A DNA stretch of 64,000 nt from Acidimicrobiia bacterium UBA5794. Its GTDB lineage: Bacteria > Actinomycetota > Acidimicrobiia > Spongiisociales > UBA5794. Made by a program: the position numbers and the translations under genes. The notes below the pieces were generated by a model. That model saw only the letters and a list, made by a program, of their open reading frames with translations. It was not told the origin of the DNA and made no database searches. The stretch is from contig DIDS01000032.1 of the NCBI GenBank assembly GCA_002418265.1, positions 66,865-130,864 of the forward strand. The letters are read 5' to 3'. The stretch's first letter is position 1. Every line of letters starts with the position of its first letter. Positions 39,692-49,583 of the stretch are shown piece by piece.

Positions 39692-41563
39692 ATGACTGAT
39701 CTCTTGTGGCTCGTCATCGCCATCCCACTCGCCATGGCCACGATCAACATCCTCATTGGTCGCAGATTGGGTGAACCCCTTTCGGGCATCCTTGCCACCG
39801 TGGCTGTCGGGGTGTCGTTCGTTCTTGCCGCCATCCCGGCAGTTGACTTCATTGCAGGAACCGGCGAACCCGTCACGATCAGGCTGTTCACCTGGATACC
39901 GACGATGGGCGTCGAGGCCGAACTGCTATGGGATCCGCTTTCGATGCTGCTGACCTTGATCGTCACGGGAGTTGGTGCCCTGATCCACCTGTACTCGATT
40001 GGGTACATGCACGGAGACGAACGATTCCCACGGTTCTTCTCCTTCCTCAATCTGTTCATTGGCTCGATGCTGATCCTCGTGCTCGCAGCCAACTACGCCA
40101 TCATGTTCATCGGGTGGGAGCTCGTGGGTCTGTGCTCATATCTCCTCATCTCATTCTGGTTCACCAAGCCAACAGCAGCGGCCGCCGGAAAGAAGGCATT
40201 CATCGTCAATCGAATCGGCGACTGGGGCTTCCTGATCGCTTTGATGCTGCTCTTTGCTTCCTTCGGTACCTTCGATTTCGGGGTGATCTTTGCCACGGCA
40301 CCCGCCGTGCTCTCCGTCGGGATGGCGACAGCGATCACCTTGATGCTGTTTGCGGCAGCCACCGGTAAGTCAGCCCAGATCCCACTCTATGTGTGGCTGC
40401 CCGACGCCATGGAAGGCCCCACACCGGTTTCTGCCCTCATCCACGCCGCAACAATGGTGGCTGCCGGTGTGTTCATGATGGCGCGCTCGGCTGTCCTCTT
40501 CGAACTCGCTCCGGCCACGGGGGTGGTCGTGGCAATCGTCGGCGTGGCGACGGCGCTGCTCGCCGCGGTCATAGCGATGGCGCAGAAGGACATCAAGAAG
40601 GTGCTTGCGTACTCAACGATCAGCCAGCTCGGCTACATGGTGTTGGCCATCGGTGTCGGTGCCTACAGCGCCGGGATCTTCCACATGACAACGCATGCGT
40701 TCTTCAAGGCGTTGCTCTTCCTTGGTGCCGGATCGGTCATCCACGCAATGGCCGGTGAGCAGGACATGCCCAAGATGGGCGGGCTCCGCAAGCTCTTGCC
40801 GATCACGTTCCTCACCATGGCTGCCGCCTGGCTCGCGATTTCGGGGATCTTCCCGTTCTCGGGCTTCTGGTCAAAGGATGAGATCCTTGCAGCGACCTTC
40901 AACGAGGGCGGTGTGTTCTACGTACTTTGGTTGGTCGGCGTCGTCGTTGCGTTGCTGACCGCCTTCTACATGACGCGTCTCATGGTCATGACGTTCTTTG
41001 GTTCCGGGCGTTGGGATGAAGGGGTTGAGCCCCACGAATCTCCCGCATCCATGACGATTCCGCTCATCGTTCTCGGATTGTTCACCGTAGGCATCGGATT
41101 CATCAACACGCCATTCCGGCTGGGATTCGAGCACTTTCTCGATCCTGCGTTCCAGGGCGTTGCCCATCCGGAAGAGATGTCAGCAGCACTCATCTGGACT
41201 CTGGCTGCTCTGACCACGGTCGTTACCCTTGGTGGGATCGCATGGGCCTGGGCCCGCTATCGCCGGTCCGAACTCCCAGCCGAGAGCGGTGTGTGGTGGA
41301 GGCGTGCGCTCGGTGGATTCTTTGTCGATGATTTCTACGGCGACGTCATTGTTGCACCCAGTAGGGCAGCGGCTGATCTCGCGGTCACGACGGATGAAAA
41401 GGCGCTCGACGGTGTGGCCTACGGTTTGGGATCCGGTGTCAAGTCACTTGGAACGACACTTCGACCAGTCCAGAGCGGCAAGGTGCGTTCCTATGCCGGC
41501 GTATTGGCGATCGCAGGCATCGTGTTGATCGTTGCAATGGTGATCATCGGGGGTGGGTTCTGA
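39692..41563 (+). CDS. nuoL: NADH-quinone oxidoreductase subunit L, antiporter-like (set 1)
   Basis: The 623-residue protein has about 15-16 TM helices, with FIGWELVGLCSYLLI (conserved TM5 Glu), ATGKSAQIPLYVWLPDAMEG (TM7 Lys region) and KKVLAYSTISQLGYM. A long amphipathic helix and final TM lie after about residue 500. It pumps protons at the end of the membrane arm. It overlaps nuoM by one base. Confidence 0.93.
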   Translation: MTDLLWLVIAIPLAMATINILIGRRLGEPLSGILATVAVGVSFVLAAIPAVDFIAGTGEPVTIRLFTWIPTMGVEAELLWDPLSMLLTLIVTGVGALIHLYSIGYMHGDERFPRFFSFLNLFIGSMLILVLAANYAIMFIGWELVGLCSYLLISFWFTKPTAAAAGKKAFIVNRIGDWGFLIALMLLFASFGTFDFGVIFATAPAVLSVGMATAITLMLFAAATGKSAQIPLYVWLPDAMEGPTPVSALIHAATMVAAGVFMMARSAVLFELAPATGVVVAIVGVATALLAAVIAMAQKDIKKVLAYSTISQLGYMVLAIGVGAYSAGIFHMTTHAFFKALLFLGAGSVIHAMAGEQDMPKMGGLRKLLPITFLTMAAAWLAISGIFPFSGFWSKDEILAATFNEGGVFYVLWLVGVVVALLTAFYMTRLMVMTFFGSGRWDEGVEPHESPASMTIPLIVLGLFTVGIGFINTPFRLGFEHFLDPAFQGVAHPEEMSAALIWTLAALTTVVTLGGIAWAWARYRRSELPAESGVWWRRALGGFFVDDFYGDVIVAPSRAAADLAVTTDEKALDGVAYGLGSGVKSLGTTLRPVQSGKVRSYAGVLAIAGIVLIVAMVIIGGGF

Positions 41564-43140
41564 TGCCGCTGCTCAGCTGGCTGATCGTCCTGCCGCTGCT
41601 GGGTGCCATCGTGGTTGCATTGCTGCCAGCAAGACGACCTGAAGTGGTCTTCCCTGTGGCCTTGGGGGTTTCGACTGCACCGCTGGGTCTCGCCTGCTAC
41701 ATCCTCTGGGTTTTCGATGCTGGAAGCCCTGGAGTGCAGTTTGGCGAATTCCATTCGATCTCTGACACGTTCGGTCTGTCGTGGACCCTGGGAATCGACG
41801 GCATATCACTGTTCATGGTTCTCCTCACGGTGATTCTGTTCACGTTGTCGATTGCCGCTTCACGGTCGATCACACACAAGACCAAAACCTACATGGCGCT
41901 CCTCCTCGTGCTTGAGGCTGCCTGCATTGGTGTCTTTCTTGCGCTCGACCTCCTCGTGTTCTTTGCATTCTTCGAGTTCGTTCTGATCCCCATGTATCTC
42001 CTCATCTTGATCTGGGGATCAGGGGATAGCTCGCGCGCGGCGTTGAAGTTTGTGCTGTTCACGGCGTTCGGTTCAGCGTTCCTTCTCGCAGGAATCATCG
42101 TACTTTCCATCTTGGCTGGAGATACGGTGGGTACGGCCTCGTCCTTCAGCTTCTTCGCAGCGCTGGCGACCGATTTGTCCGACACTGCACAATTCTGGCT
42201 GTTCCTGGCATTCGGCATCGGATTTGCAATAAAGGTCCCGATGTTCCCATTCCACACCTGGTTGCCCGATGCCCACACCCAGGCACCGACTGCGGGATCC
42301 GTTGTCCTGGCTGGCGTCCTCCTCAAGCTCGGTGCATACGGATTCATTCGTTTCAACCTGACGCTGTTTCCTGACGCCACCGTGCAGCTCGGTCTGATCC
42401 TTGCTGTGCTTGGTGTCATTGGAATCATCTACGGCGCGGCTGCCGCAACCGTTCAACCCGACTTCAAGCGAGTGATCGCCTATTCCTCGGTGAGCCACAT
42501 GGGCTTCATCCTGCTCGGTACCTTTGCCTTGACAAGCCAAGCCCTTGGGGGCTCCATTTTCGTGATGATCAGCCATGGGCTGACCACTGGTGCCTTGTTC
42601 CTGCTCATCGGCATGATCTACGATCGGACGCATACCCGTGTGATCGCTGATTACGGCGGCCTCGCAAAGACCATGCCCATCTACGGAGGCATCTTCCTTT
42701 TCGCGGTCTTCGCGTCGGCCGGTCTACCAAGCTTGTCCGGTTTCATCGGTGAGTTTCTGGTACTCATCGGTTCATACCTGACTCTGCCGGTCTTGGCCAT
42801 CAGCGCCGGATTTGGAGTGATCCTCGCAGCCGTATATCTCCTTTGGATGTATGAGCGGATATTCCATGGTCCGGTGGTGAATCCGAAGATCGAAGCCCTC
42901 AAGGATCTCAACTTCCGTGAGATCGCAATCATGGTTCCCCTTGTCGTGCTGATCATCGGCCTGGGCGTGTATCCCAAGCCGGTCTTGGACCGGGTACAGC
43001 CGAGCGTCGAGATCATCCTCGATCGGATTGAGGGGATTACCGGACATGAAGCACCCGAGTTCGGGCGTGACGGCGATCTGTCCGTGCAGGTCTCGGCGGA
43101 CAGTGTGAACGGGACGAATCACGGGGACGGTGACGGCTGA
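41563..43140 (+). CDS. nuoM: NADH-quinone oxidoreductase subunit M, antiporter-like (set 1)
   Basis: The 525-residue protein has 14 TM helices and the blocks FFAFFEFVLIPMYLLI (TM5 Glu), KVPMFPFHTWLPDAHTQAP (TM7 Lys) and KRVIAYSSVSHMGF. A ~30-residue polar tail follows the last helix. It overlaps nuoL and nuoN by one base each. Confidence 0.93.
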   Translation: MPLLSWLIVLPLLGAIVVALLPARRPEVVFPVALGVSTAPLGLACYILWVFDAGSPGVQFGEFHSISDTFGLSWTLGIDGISLFMVLLTVILFTLSIAASRSITHKTKTYMALLLVLEAACIGVFLALDLLVFFAFFEFVLIPMYLLILIWGSGDSSRAALKFVLFTAFGSAFLLAGIIVLSILAGDTVGTASSFSFFAALATDLSDTAQFWLFLAFGIGFAIKVPMFPFHTWLPDAHTQAPTAGSVVLAGVLLKLGAYGFIRFNLTLFPDATVQLGLILAVLGVIGIIYGAAAATVQPDFKRVIAYSSVSHMGFILLGTFALTSQALGGSIFVMISHGLTTGALFLLIGMIYDRTHTRVIADYGGLAKTMPIYGGIFLFAVFASAGLPSLSGFIGEFLVLIGSYLTLPVLAISAGFGVILAAVYLLWMYERIFHGPVVNPKIEALKDLNFREIAIMVPLVVLIIGLGVYPKPVLDRVQPSVEIILDRIEGITGHEAPEFGRDGDLSVQVSADSVNGTNHGDGDG

Positions 43141-44621
43141 TGGGAAACGCATCATTTATCGCTGTCGCCTTCGAAGTGGTTCTCCTTACCGGGGCCTTGG
43201 TCACCATTCTGGTCGGTGTGGTTGCAGGACGAAACCGTTCTGTGTGGGGACCGCTCGTGGGTATGTTCTTTTTGCTGTCTGCAGTAGCGGGACTCTGGCA
43301 ATGGCTTGAGGTTCAGGCCGATGGTGGCGGTCTCTACTTCTCCACTCAGAACCTTCCGATCATGCGGTCGCCAATGGTTGTCATGGATGGTTTCTCCTCG
43401 TTTGCCGCGGTCATTCTCGGATTGGTCGGGTTCGTGGCATTCCTCGGATCATGGGATCTGCAAGTGCGTCTCGGCAAGCGAGCGGTCGAGTTCAGTTCGC
43501 TGATGCTGCTCGGTGTTGCGGGACTTCACATGATGGCCGCGACCCCCAACCTGGTCGTCGTCTTCATCGGGCTTGAAACCGCATCGATCGCGTTCTACGT
43601 CCTTGCTGGCTTCACCCGCACGGTGCACGGTTCCGACGAAGCCGCCCTCAAGTATTTCCTCCTCGGGTCACTCGCATCAGCCATGTTCTTGTACGGCGTT
43701 GCCCTCACGTTCGCAGCCACAGGTTCGCTGTCGTTGTACGGTGAGAACTCGATTCTCAACTTCCTGTCGTCACACATCGTGTCGCAGCCGGGCATTCTGC
43801 TCGCCGGTATGAGCCTGATGCTGGTCGGTTTGATGTTCAAGATCTCGGCGGCACCGTTCCACCAGTGGGCACCCGACGTGTATCAGGGAGCCCCGAATGC
43901 CGCCCTCGGACTTCTGGTCGCTGGCGTCAAGATTGCGGGTTTTGCAGCCATTGCCCGCATCTTTGTCGAGGGGATGGCGAGCCAAATCGACACATGGGCA
44001 CCGATCGTGGCGGTAATTGCAACGATTTCCATGATCGTCGGAGTCGTGATGGCGCTCGTCCAGGACGATATCAAGCGACTGCTCGCGTACTCGGGAGTCT
44101 CACATGCCGGATACATACTTACGGCAATCGTCGCGGGATCGGGTGGATATTCAGCCATGTGGTTCTATCTCGCAACCTACGCATTCATGGTGGTTGGTGC
44201 CTTCACGGTGGTGTCGATGGTCAGTGGACCAGGTTCTTCAGCGACGTCCATTGACAGCCTGAAGGGCCTTGGCAAACGAAATCCAGAAGCGGCGTGGCTG
44301 ATGGCCGTGCTGATGCTCGGTATGGCAGGCATCCCCTTCTTTACCGGGTTTGTCGGCAAGGTTCTTGCGTTCACCTCCGCGGCAAATGCCGACTACGTGT
44401 GGCTCGTTGTGATCGGCGTGGTGACCACCGTGATCGGGCTTGCGTACTACCTGCGCGTGATATTGACCATGTTCAGTTCCGATGAGGGAGTGGAGCTCGC
44501 AACCCTCGACGTGTCGATGTCGGCGAGATTCGCAGTCATCATCGGTGCAACCGTCACGGTGGTGTTCGGTGTTGTACCGTGGCCGCTCCTTGATGTCGTC
44601 AGAAACGCACTCCCGTTGTAG
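43140..44621 (+). CDS. nuoN: NADH-quinone oxidoreductase subunit N, antiporter-like (set 1)
   Basis: The 493-residue protein has 14 TM helices, with VVFIGLETASIAFYVLAG (TM5 Glu), LMFKISAAPFHQWAPDVYQG (TM7 Lys) and KRLLAYSGVSHAGY. It ends the first complex I operon. The downstream bactofilin-like gene probably starts 29 bp inside it. Confidence 0.93.
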   Translation: MGNASFIAVAFEVVLLTGALVTILVGVVAGRNRSVWGPLVGMFFLLSAVAGLWQWLEVQADGGGLYFSTQNLPIMRSPMVVMDGFSSFAAVILGLVGFVAFLGSWDLQVRLGKRAVEFSSLMLLGVAGLHMMAATPNLVVVFIGLETASIAFYVLAGFTRTVHGSDEAALKYFLLGSLASAMFLYGVALTFAATGSLSLYGENSILNFLSSHIVSQPGILLAGMSLMLVGLMFKISAAPFHQWAPDVYQGAPNAALGLLVAGVKIAGFAAIARIFVEGMASQIDTWAPIVAVIATISMIVGVVMALVQDDIKRLLAYSGVSHAGYILTAIVAGSGGYSAMWFYLATYAFMVVGAFTVVSMVSGPGSSATSIDSLKGLGKRNPEAAWLMAVLMLGMAGIPFFTGFVGKVLAFTSAANADYVWLVVIGVVTTVIGLAYYLRVILTMFSSDEGVELATLDVSMSARFAVIIGATVTVVFGVVPWPLLDVVRNALPL

Positions 44622-45897
44622 TCGTCCAAGGCGTAGCGTCCCGTTTTTCGGGTTGGCTTTCGTCGGACTTCTTGCCGTGCTGGGGTCACTTGTCGGGTCG
44701 CTCGTTACAACAAACATCTTTGTCGTGTCGGAGAATGATCCAATCTCTGAGGATGTGTACGTCACATCGACGCGTGGTGTTGTCGATGGCGTCATCGATG
44801 GTGATCTGACAATCTTTACCGGGAATCTCGTGATCAACGGCGAGGTGACGGGCACCGTCCAGGTGTTCTCATCTGGATCGGTGACGATCAACGAAGGTGC
44901 CAAGATCGGTGGTTCCCTTCGCGGCGCCGCACTCAATGTCACGGTCGGCGGTGAAATCGGAGCCGATGTGTTCGCGTCTGCTGCATCGGTGGTTGTCGAA
45001 GAAACGGGGACGGTGGCTCGTGATGTCATGGCATTCGGTGGCGTGGTGCGGGTTGAAGGGGACGTCGGACGCGACGTGCGGGGACGGATGATCAGGACCG
45101 TCATCGACGGAAGCGTTGGTGGAGACATTGACGTCGCCACGCAGCGCTTTGAGGCCGGTTCGAGTGCCATGGTGGACGGCGATGTCCTGTATCGGTCTCC
45201 AACCGGGGCGTCGATCGACGACGGCGCCGAGATTCTGGGAACCATCACCAGGCTTCCCTCTCAGAGCAATTTCGTTTACGGGGTCATTCTCACGATTGCC
45301 AACCTGGTTGGCTTCCTTGGATTCCTGTTGTCGGGTCTTGTCGTGCTGTTCGTGTTGCGTGGATCTTCAAGTCGAGCCACCGGCGCCGTGGTGACAAAGC
45401 CAATCCGGAGCTTCCTCTACGGACTGGTGGCGGTGGTGGTGGCTCCGATCGCTGTCGTCGTCCTCGCTGCGACGCTCGTGGGACTTCCTCTTGCGATCAT
45501 GCTTGCCATGGCAATGGTTGCGTCGCTCATCGTTGGACCCGTGCCTGCGGTCGCGGCTCTCGGAAACCGCTTGCTGTGGAAGAAGGGCGGAATTCTTGCG
45601 GCGTTTGCGGTCGGTGCAGTTCTGTGGCGTGCCACAATCTGGCTGATCCCTGTGGTCGGCGGGGTCCTCTACGTCATCGCTCTCGTATGGGGCATCGGCG
45701 CCTGGATCATCGGTTTCGTTGAGACCCGCCGTGGTGATGAGATTCCGCTTTCTCTGCTTCCAGAGCGGCTCGTAGCTGAAGACCGGGTACCAGACGACTG
45801 GGTGCCGCCGTTGAGCCCGTCATCGGGCCTTCGGGTAGACAACCGCGTCGAGAACCTCAAGGTCGACGGTGTCCCCAACGTGGATGGCGTGGAGTGA
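44593..45897 (+). CDS. Bactofilin-like polymer domain with C-terminal membrane segments
   Basis: The ~434-residue protein has an N-terminal TM segment, then a right-handed beta-helix region (about 60-250) of repeated short strands such as GTVQVFSSGSVTINEGAKIG and GGSLRGAALNVTVGG, as in bactofilins, then four or five TM helices (about 255-390) and an acidic tail. Proteins with this build are usually annotated polymer-forming cytoskeletal or DUF8173-type, with an envelope role. The start is uncertain; ATG at 44593 overlaps nuoN by 29 bp. Its 3' end overlaps the convergent ABC ATPase gene by 78 bp. Confidence 0.65.
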   Translation: MSSETHSRCSRPRRSVPFFGLAFVGLLAVLGSLVGSLVTTNIFVVSENDPISEDVYVTSTRGVVDGVIDGDLTIFTGNLVINGEVTGTVQVFSSGSVTINEGAKIGGSLRGAALNVTVGGEIGADVFASAASVVVEETGTVARDVMAFGGVVRVEGDVGRDVRGRMIRTVIDGSVGGDIDVATQRFEAGSSAMVDGDVLYRSPTGASIDDGAEILGTITRLPSQSNFVYGVILTIANLVGFLGFLLSGLVVLFVLRGSSSRATGAVVTKPIRSFLYGLVAVVVAPIAVVVLAATLVGLPLAIMLAMAMVASLIVGPVPAVAALGNRLLWKKGGILAAFAVGAVLWRATIWLIPVVGGVLYVIALVWGIGAWIIGFVETRRGDEIPLSLLPERLVAEDRVPDDWVPPLSPSSGLRVDNRVENLKVDGVPNVDGVE

Positions 45898-46845
45898 CGA
45901 CACGAGGGCCTCAACTCTGTCGGCGCTCTCGGCAAGTTCGATCTCAACCCTTTGGTCGTGCCCATAGAACTCAGTGTCGACCACACGGTGTGTGCCTGTT
46001 GGCGAAACGGTTGGACTGATCCACTCTGGTCGGATCATCACGGTCACGTCGGTCCCATCTGAGAGGTCGGTCTCGATCTCCGCGATAGAGGTCGGGATCG
46101 ACCCCGACTCGACAGTACCGGAGAGAATCAACGCATCCCCGAGGAAATGTGCAACCCATCGGTTGACTGGTACTCGATAAACGGCATCTGGTTTACCGAT
46201 TTGGACGATCGCACCCTCATGCATGACCGCAACGATGTCTGCGATCGCAAGTGCCTCTGCCTGGTCATGGGTCACGAGGACCGCGGTGACGCCAGCGGCC
46301 CGGATGATCTCCTTGATCTCCCTGCGCATGCGCTCGCGTTTGGGTGCATCAAGATTCGAGAACGGCTCGTCAAGGAGTACGACATCGGGACCGGGTGCGA
46401 GTGCGCGTGCAAGCGCGACGCGCTGCTGCTCGCCGCCCGAGAGCTCGTGCGGAAACCTCGATCCGTGCCCGCTCAACCCGACCAGTTCAAGCACTTCATC
46501 CACGCGATGCACTCGGTCGGACCCCCGTACCCCGTACCCGACGTTCTCAGCGACGGAGATATGTGGAAACAGCGCATATTCCTGGAACACCATGCCGACC
46601 CGTCGCTTCTCGGGTGGCACGTTGACCTTTCCGTCGAGGACCGGGGTGTCTCGGATCGACACCGATCCCGTGTCCACGTCCTGAAACCCAGCGATGACCC
46701 GCAGGGCCGTGGTCTTGCCACATCCGGATGGGCCCACGAGGGCGAGGAGACTTCCGGTCGGCACATCGAGCGAGAACCGGTCAAGTGCCTTGGCTTCGCC
46801 GAATGTCACGGTGACGTCGCGCACGGAGATGACATGATCGCTCAT
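45820..46845 (-). CDS. Fe3+-type ABC transporter, ATP-binding subunit
   Basis: The 341-residue protein has Walker A LVGPSGCGKTTALRVIAG, the Q-loop FQEYALFPH, the signature LSGGEQQRVALARAL, Walker B DVVLLDEPFSNLD, the H-loop VTHDQAEAL, and a C-terminal TOBE-like domain (VMIRPEWI). This is the FbpC/PotA/CysA layout; linkage to an FbpA-like binding protein supports iron. ATG at 46845 is used because it gives the standard N-terminus; the long upstream opening lies inside the permease gene. Overlap with the permease gene is 4 nt. Confidence 0.88.
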   Translation of the reverse strand: MSDHVISVRDVTVTFGEAKALDRFSLDVPTGSLLALVGPSGCGKTTALRVIAGFQDVDTGSVSIRDTPVLDGKVNVPPEKRRVGMVFQEYALFPHISVAENVGYGVRGSDRVHRVDEVLELVGLSGHGSRFPHELSGGEQQRVALARALAPGPDVVLLDEPFSNLDAPKRERMRREIKEIIRAAGVTAVLVTHDQAEALAIADIVAVMHEGAIVQIGKPDAVYRVPVNRWVAHFLGDALILSGTVESGSIPTSIAEIETDLSDGTDVTVMIRPEWISPTVSPTGTHRVVDTEFYGHDQRVEIELAESADRVEALVSSLHAIHVGDTVDLEVLDAVVYPKAR

Positions 46846-48464
46846 CGCTCGACAACAGCCTTTGGCTTGATGGAGAGGAAATAGACAGGAAGCACCGACA
46901 TGGCGATGAGGATAAGCGCAGCAGTCGCTGCTCGTGTGTAGAGCAATTCGTCGGCGGCCGCCCACACACGAACAGCGAGTGTCGAGAATCCTGGCGGACT
47001 CAACAGCAGTGTGACGGGAAGCTCCTTGAGAGTCGTGACGAACACCAAGGCGCCACCGGCCAGAAGGCCCTTCGCCATCAATGGAACGGTCACTCGCATC
47101 AAGGTCGCGAAAGGGCCACGCCCGAGCGATCGTGATGCATCTTCGACGGCAGGGTCGACTTGGAGGAGCGACGCTTTCGCCGCACTGGTTGATTGGGCAA
47201 TGAACATGCCTGCATAGACCGTTACGAGAACGAACATGGTCTGGTAGACCGGCCGTGCCCACCTGATGGTGAAGGCAACGACGGCGATGGCAATCGTGAT
47301 ATGTGGAAGCGAGAAGATCACGAACACCGATCGCTCAAGGAGCATCGTTCGCTTCGACGCGTAGCGAACGGCGAGGACGACGATCGGTACGGTGAACACC
47401 ATGGCCACCAACGCAGCGAGTGAGCCACCGGTCAACGATCCAACAACGGCATTCCACGGGACCGAGATGTCCGCTCCGTGATACGCCCCGCGCGCCACCC
47501 AGGTCGTCAACACCCCGATGGGAATCACCGTCCCGATGACCACGACTGTTCCCAAACCGGCAACGGCGAGGACATGTTTCGCTCCTCGGAGCCGATGCAA
47601 GGCCGGGGGCCGGTTCGGTGTCGACGAGAACGTCGTGCCCCTACCCGATGTTCGCCGCTCCGCCCAGATGATCACGCTGGCAAAGAGAATCAACACGATC
47701 GAGAGCACGATCGCCGGTGATCGGTCGATACGACCCGAGTACTGGGCGTAGATCACCCTCGTGAAGGCATCAAAACGCATGAGTGAAACCGCGCCGAAAT
47801 CCGACAACGTGTAGAGCGCGGCAAGCAGAGCACCCGCGCCAACTGCAGGTCGAAGTTGAGGAAGCACGACGGTGCGGAACACCCGCCACGGTGATGCCCC
47901 AAGTCCGCGAGCCGCCTCCTCAAGTGCGGGATCGATCCGTCCGATCGAGGCGGCCGTGATGAGGTAGACGTACGGATACGTGGCAAGCGTCAGGGCGACC
48001 CACGCCCCGGGAAACCCCGTCAGTCTGGGGATCTCGAAGCCAACGAGCTGAGCGACAAGTCCGCGTGGACCCGACGACGAGACGAGGACCATCGCAATCA
48101 CATACGACGGAATGACAAGCGGGAGAGCGAACGCGACACCCCACATCCTTTTGAACCCAATATCGGTCCTTGCCAGGATCCACGCACCGGCCACGCCGAT
48201 GGCGGTTGCGGCCATCGTAACGAGGGCCGTGAGAGCAAAGGATCGCCACACCAACTCGAGTGTGCGGATCGACAACAGCGTCGACCATGCCGAGTCCGTC
48301 GCGTCGAGAACCCGAACCAGGAGCGCGACGATGGCAAGTCCGAGCGGGAGAACGATCAGTAGTGAAGCGACCCAGAGCCACCAAGGTGCCTTGGCGGCTG
48401 ATACCCGTGACCGACGGATCGGATCCGTCTGCGGTAAGGCATTCGGATCGATGTCGATCATCAT
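46842..48464 (-). CDS. Fe3+-type ABC transporter, fused double permease
   Basis: The 540-residue protein has about 12 TM helices in two homologous halves, each with a binding-protein-dependent permease EAA-like loop (EEAARGLGASPWRVFRTVVLP in the first, EDASRSLGRGPFATLMRVTVP in the second). This is the FbpB architecture. Start ATG at 48464 has GAGGGA just upstream; a second ATG follows immediately. It lies 10 nt after the binding-protein gene. Confidence 0.88.
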   Translation of the reverse strand: MMIDIDPNALPQTDPIRRSRVSAAKAPWWLWVASLLIVLPLGLAIVALLVRVLDATDSAWSTLLSIRTLELVWRSFALTALVTMAATAIGVAGAWILARTDIGFKRMWGVAFALPLVIPSYVIAMVLVSSSGPRGLVAQLVGFEIPRLTGFPGAWVALTLATYPYVYLITAASIGRIDPALEEAARGLGASPWRVFRTVVLPQLRPAVGAGALLAALYTLSDFGAVSLMRFDAFTRVIYAQYSGRIDRSPAIVLSIVLILFASVIIWAERRTSGRGTTFSSTPNRPPALHRLRGAKHVLAVAGLGTVVVIGTVIPIGVLTTWVARGAYHGADISVPWNAVVGSLTGGSLAALVAMVFTVPIVVLAVRYASKRTMLLERSVFVIFSLPHITIAIAVVAFTIRWARPVYQTMFVLVTVYAGMFIAQSTSAAKASLLQVDPAVEDASRSLGRGPFATLMRVTVPLMAKGLLAGGALVFVTTLKELPVTLLLSPPGFSTLAVRVWAAADELLYTRAATAALILIAMSVLPVYFLSIKPKAVVER

Positions 48465-48474
48465 TCCCTCGCCG

Positions 48475-49470
48475 TCACAACAGCCCGGCGTCAGCCACCA
48501 GATCTGTCGCAAGATCGAGGACGCCCGCGAGATCCGAAAGATTGATATCCGGCGTCGCGATCGTGTCGATCGGTGGCAGCGCAGGGTTGGCGGCTACGCC
48601 CGGCACCATCGGGTATTCGAACGTCTCGTCTGCAAAGTAGGTCTGGGATTCGTCATTGAGCAGCCACTCGATGAACGTTCGACCTTCGTCCTTGTGCTCT
48701 GAGCTTGAGAGGATGCCGGCTCCAGCTGGCATCACAAGCGATCCAGCAGTCGGTTCGGGGAAAAAATAGTTCAATCCGACCACATCCGGGTTCTCAGACA
48801 ACGCTCGTAGTAGGTAGTAGTGGTTGACAAGTCCGGCGTCGATCTCGCCAGCGTTGACCGCAGCAACGATTGGTGAGTTCTTCGGATAGGTGGGCGAGTT
48901 GTTCGCCGCCATGCCCTTGAGCCACGTGAGGGTCGACTCTTCGCCGTCGATCAGGATCTTGGCGGCAACGAACGCAAGAAATGAACCGTTGGTGGGCGCG
49001 ATTCCGACCCGACCCTTCCATTGCTCGTCTACAAAGGCATCCTCTGTCGGAGGAAGCGTGGCTTCGCTGACCGACGTCGGATCGTAGACCACGACCCTGG
49101 CTCGCCCCGATGTCCCGACCCAATGCCCTGCATCATCGGAGAATCGGGACGGCACCTTCCCAAGTAGTTCGTTTGGGAGCGTTTCGAACAATCCCGCGAG
49201 CGCAACGGTTCCGAGCGATGCGGGATCCTGGGCGAAGAACACATCGGCGGGGGAGGCGGCACCTTCCTCAAGAATCGTTCCGGCGAGATCGGCTGAATCG
49301 GCATATTTGACCACGACGTTGATGCCGGTGTCCTTCGTGAACGCATCGATCACCGGTTGAACCAGATCCTCGCTCCGCCCCGAGTACAACGTGATGTGTG
49401 CATCTCCTGACGAAGAACACCCGGATGCGACGATTGCGGCCACCACCGCAAGCAGTGTGATTCGCCTCAT
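48475..49470 (-). CDS. Fe3+-binding lipoprotein of the ABC transporter (FbpA-like)
   Basis: The 331-residue protein has a lipoprotein signal with lipobox VASGC, then HITLYSGRSEDLVQPVIDAF, a typical FbpA/transferrin-fold start. LVNHYYLLRAL holds the adjacent Tyr pair that binds ferric iron in this family, and SSEHKDEGRTFIEWLL is the usual C-terminal block. It would capture Fe3+ outside the membrane. It is the first gene of the three-gene operon; GGAAGG precedes its ATG, and an A+T-rich palindrome lies about 30 bp upstream. Confidence 0.88.
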   Translation of the reverse strand: MRRITLLAVVAAIVASGCSSSGDAHITLYSGRSEDLVQPVIDAFTKDTGINVVVKYADSADLAGTILEEGAASPADVFFAQDPASLGTVALAGLFETLPNELLGKVPSRFSDDAGHWVGTSGRARVVVYDPTSVSEATLPPTEDAFVDEQWKGRVGIAPTNGSFLAFVAAKILIDGEESTLTWLKGMAANNSPTYPKNSPIVAAVNAGEIDAGLVNHYYLLRALSENPDVVGLNYFFPEPTAGSLVMPAGAGILSSSEHKDEGRTFIEWLLNDESQTYFADETFEYPMVPGVAANPALPPIDTIATPDINLSDLAGVLDLATDLVADAGLL

Positions 49471-49499
49471 GATCCAAGACCTTCCGATTCTTTCGCTAT

Positions 49500-49519
49500 G
49501 CCTTATGAATTAATTAGGC
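49500..49519. promoter_or_regulatory. A+T-rich partial palindrome upstream of the iron transporter
   Basis: GCCTTATGAATTAATTAGGC is symmetric at 16 of 20 positions and lies 30-50 bp before the FbpA-like start, in an A+T-rich island unlike its surroundings. It could be an operator for an iron regulator. It contains TTAGGC as in IdeR/DtxR boxes but is not a good full match. Confidence 0.35.
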
Positions 49520-49583
49520 AAGATTATATTCACTACGTTCGTAGGGCAAATTAGAGCGACAGCACCGATGTCCGGCGAAATCC

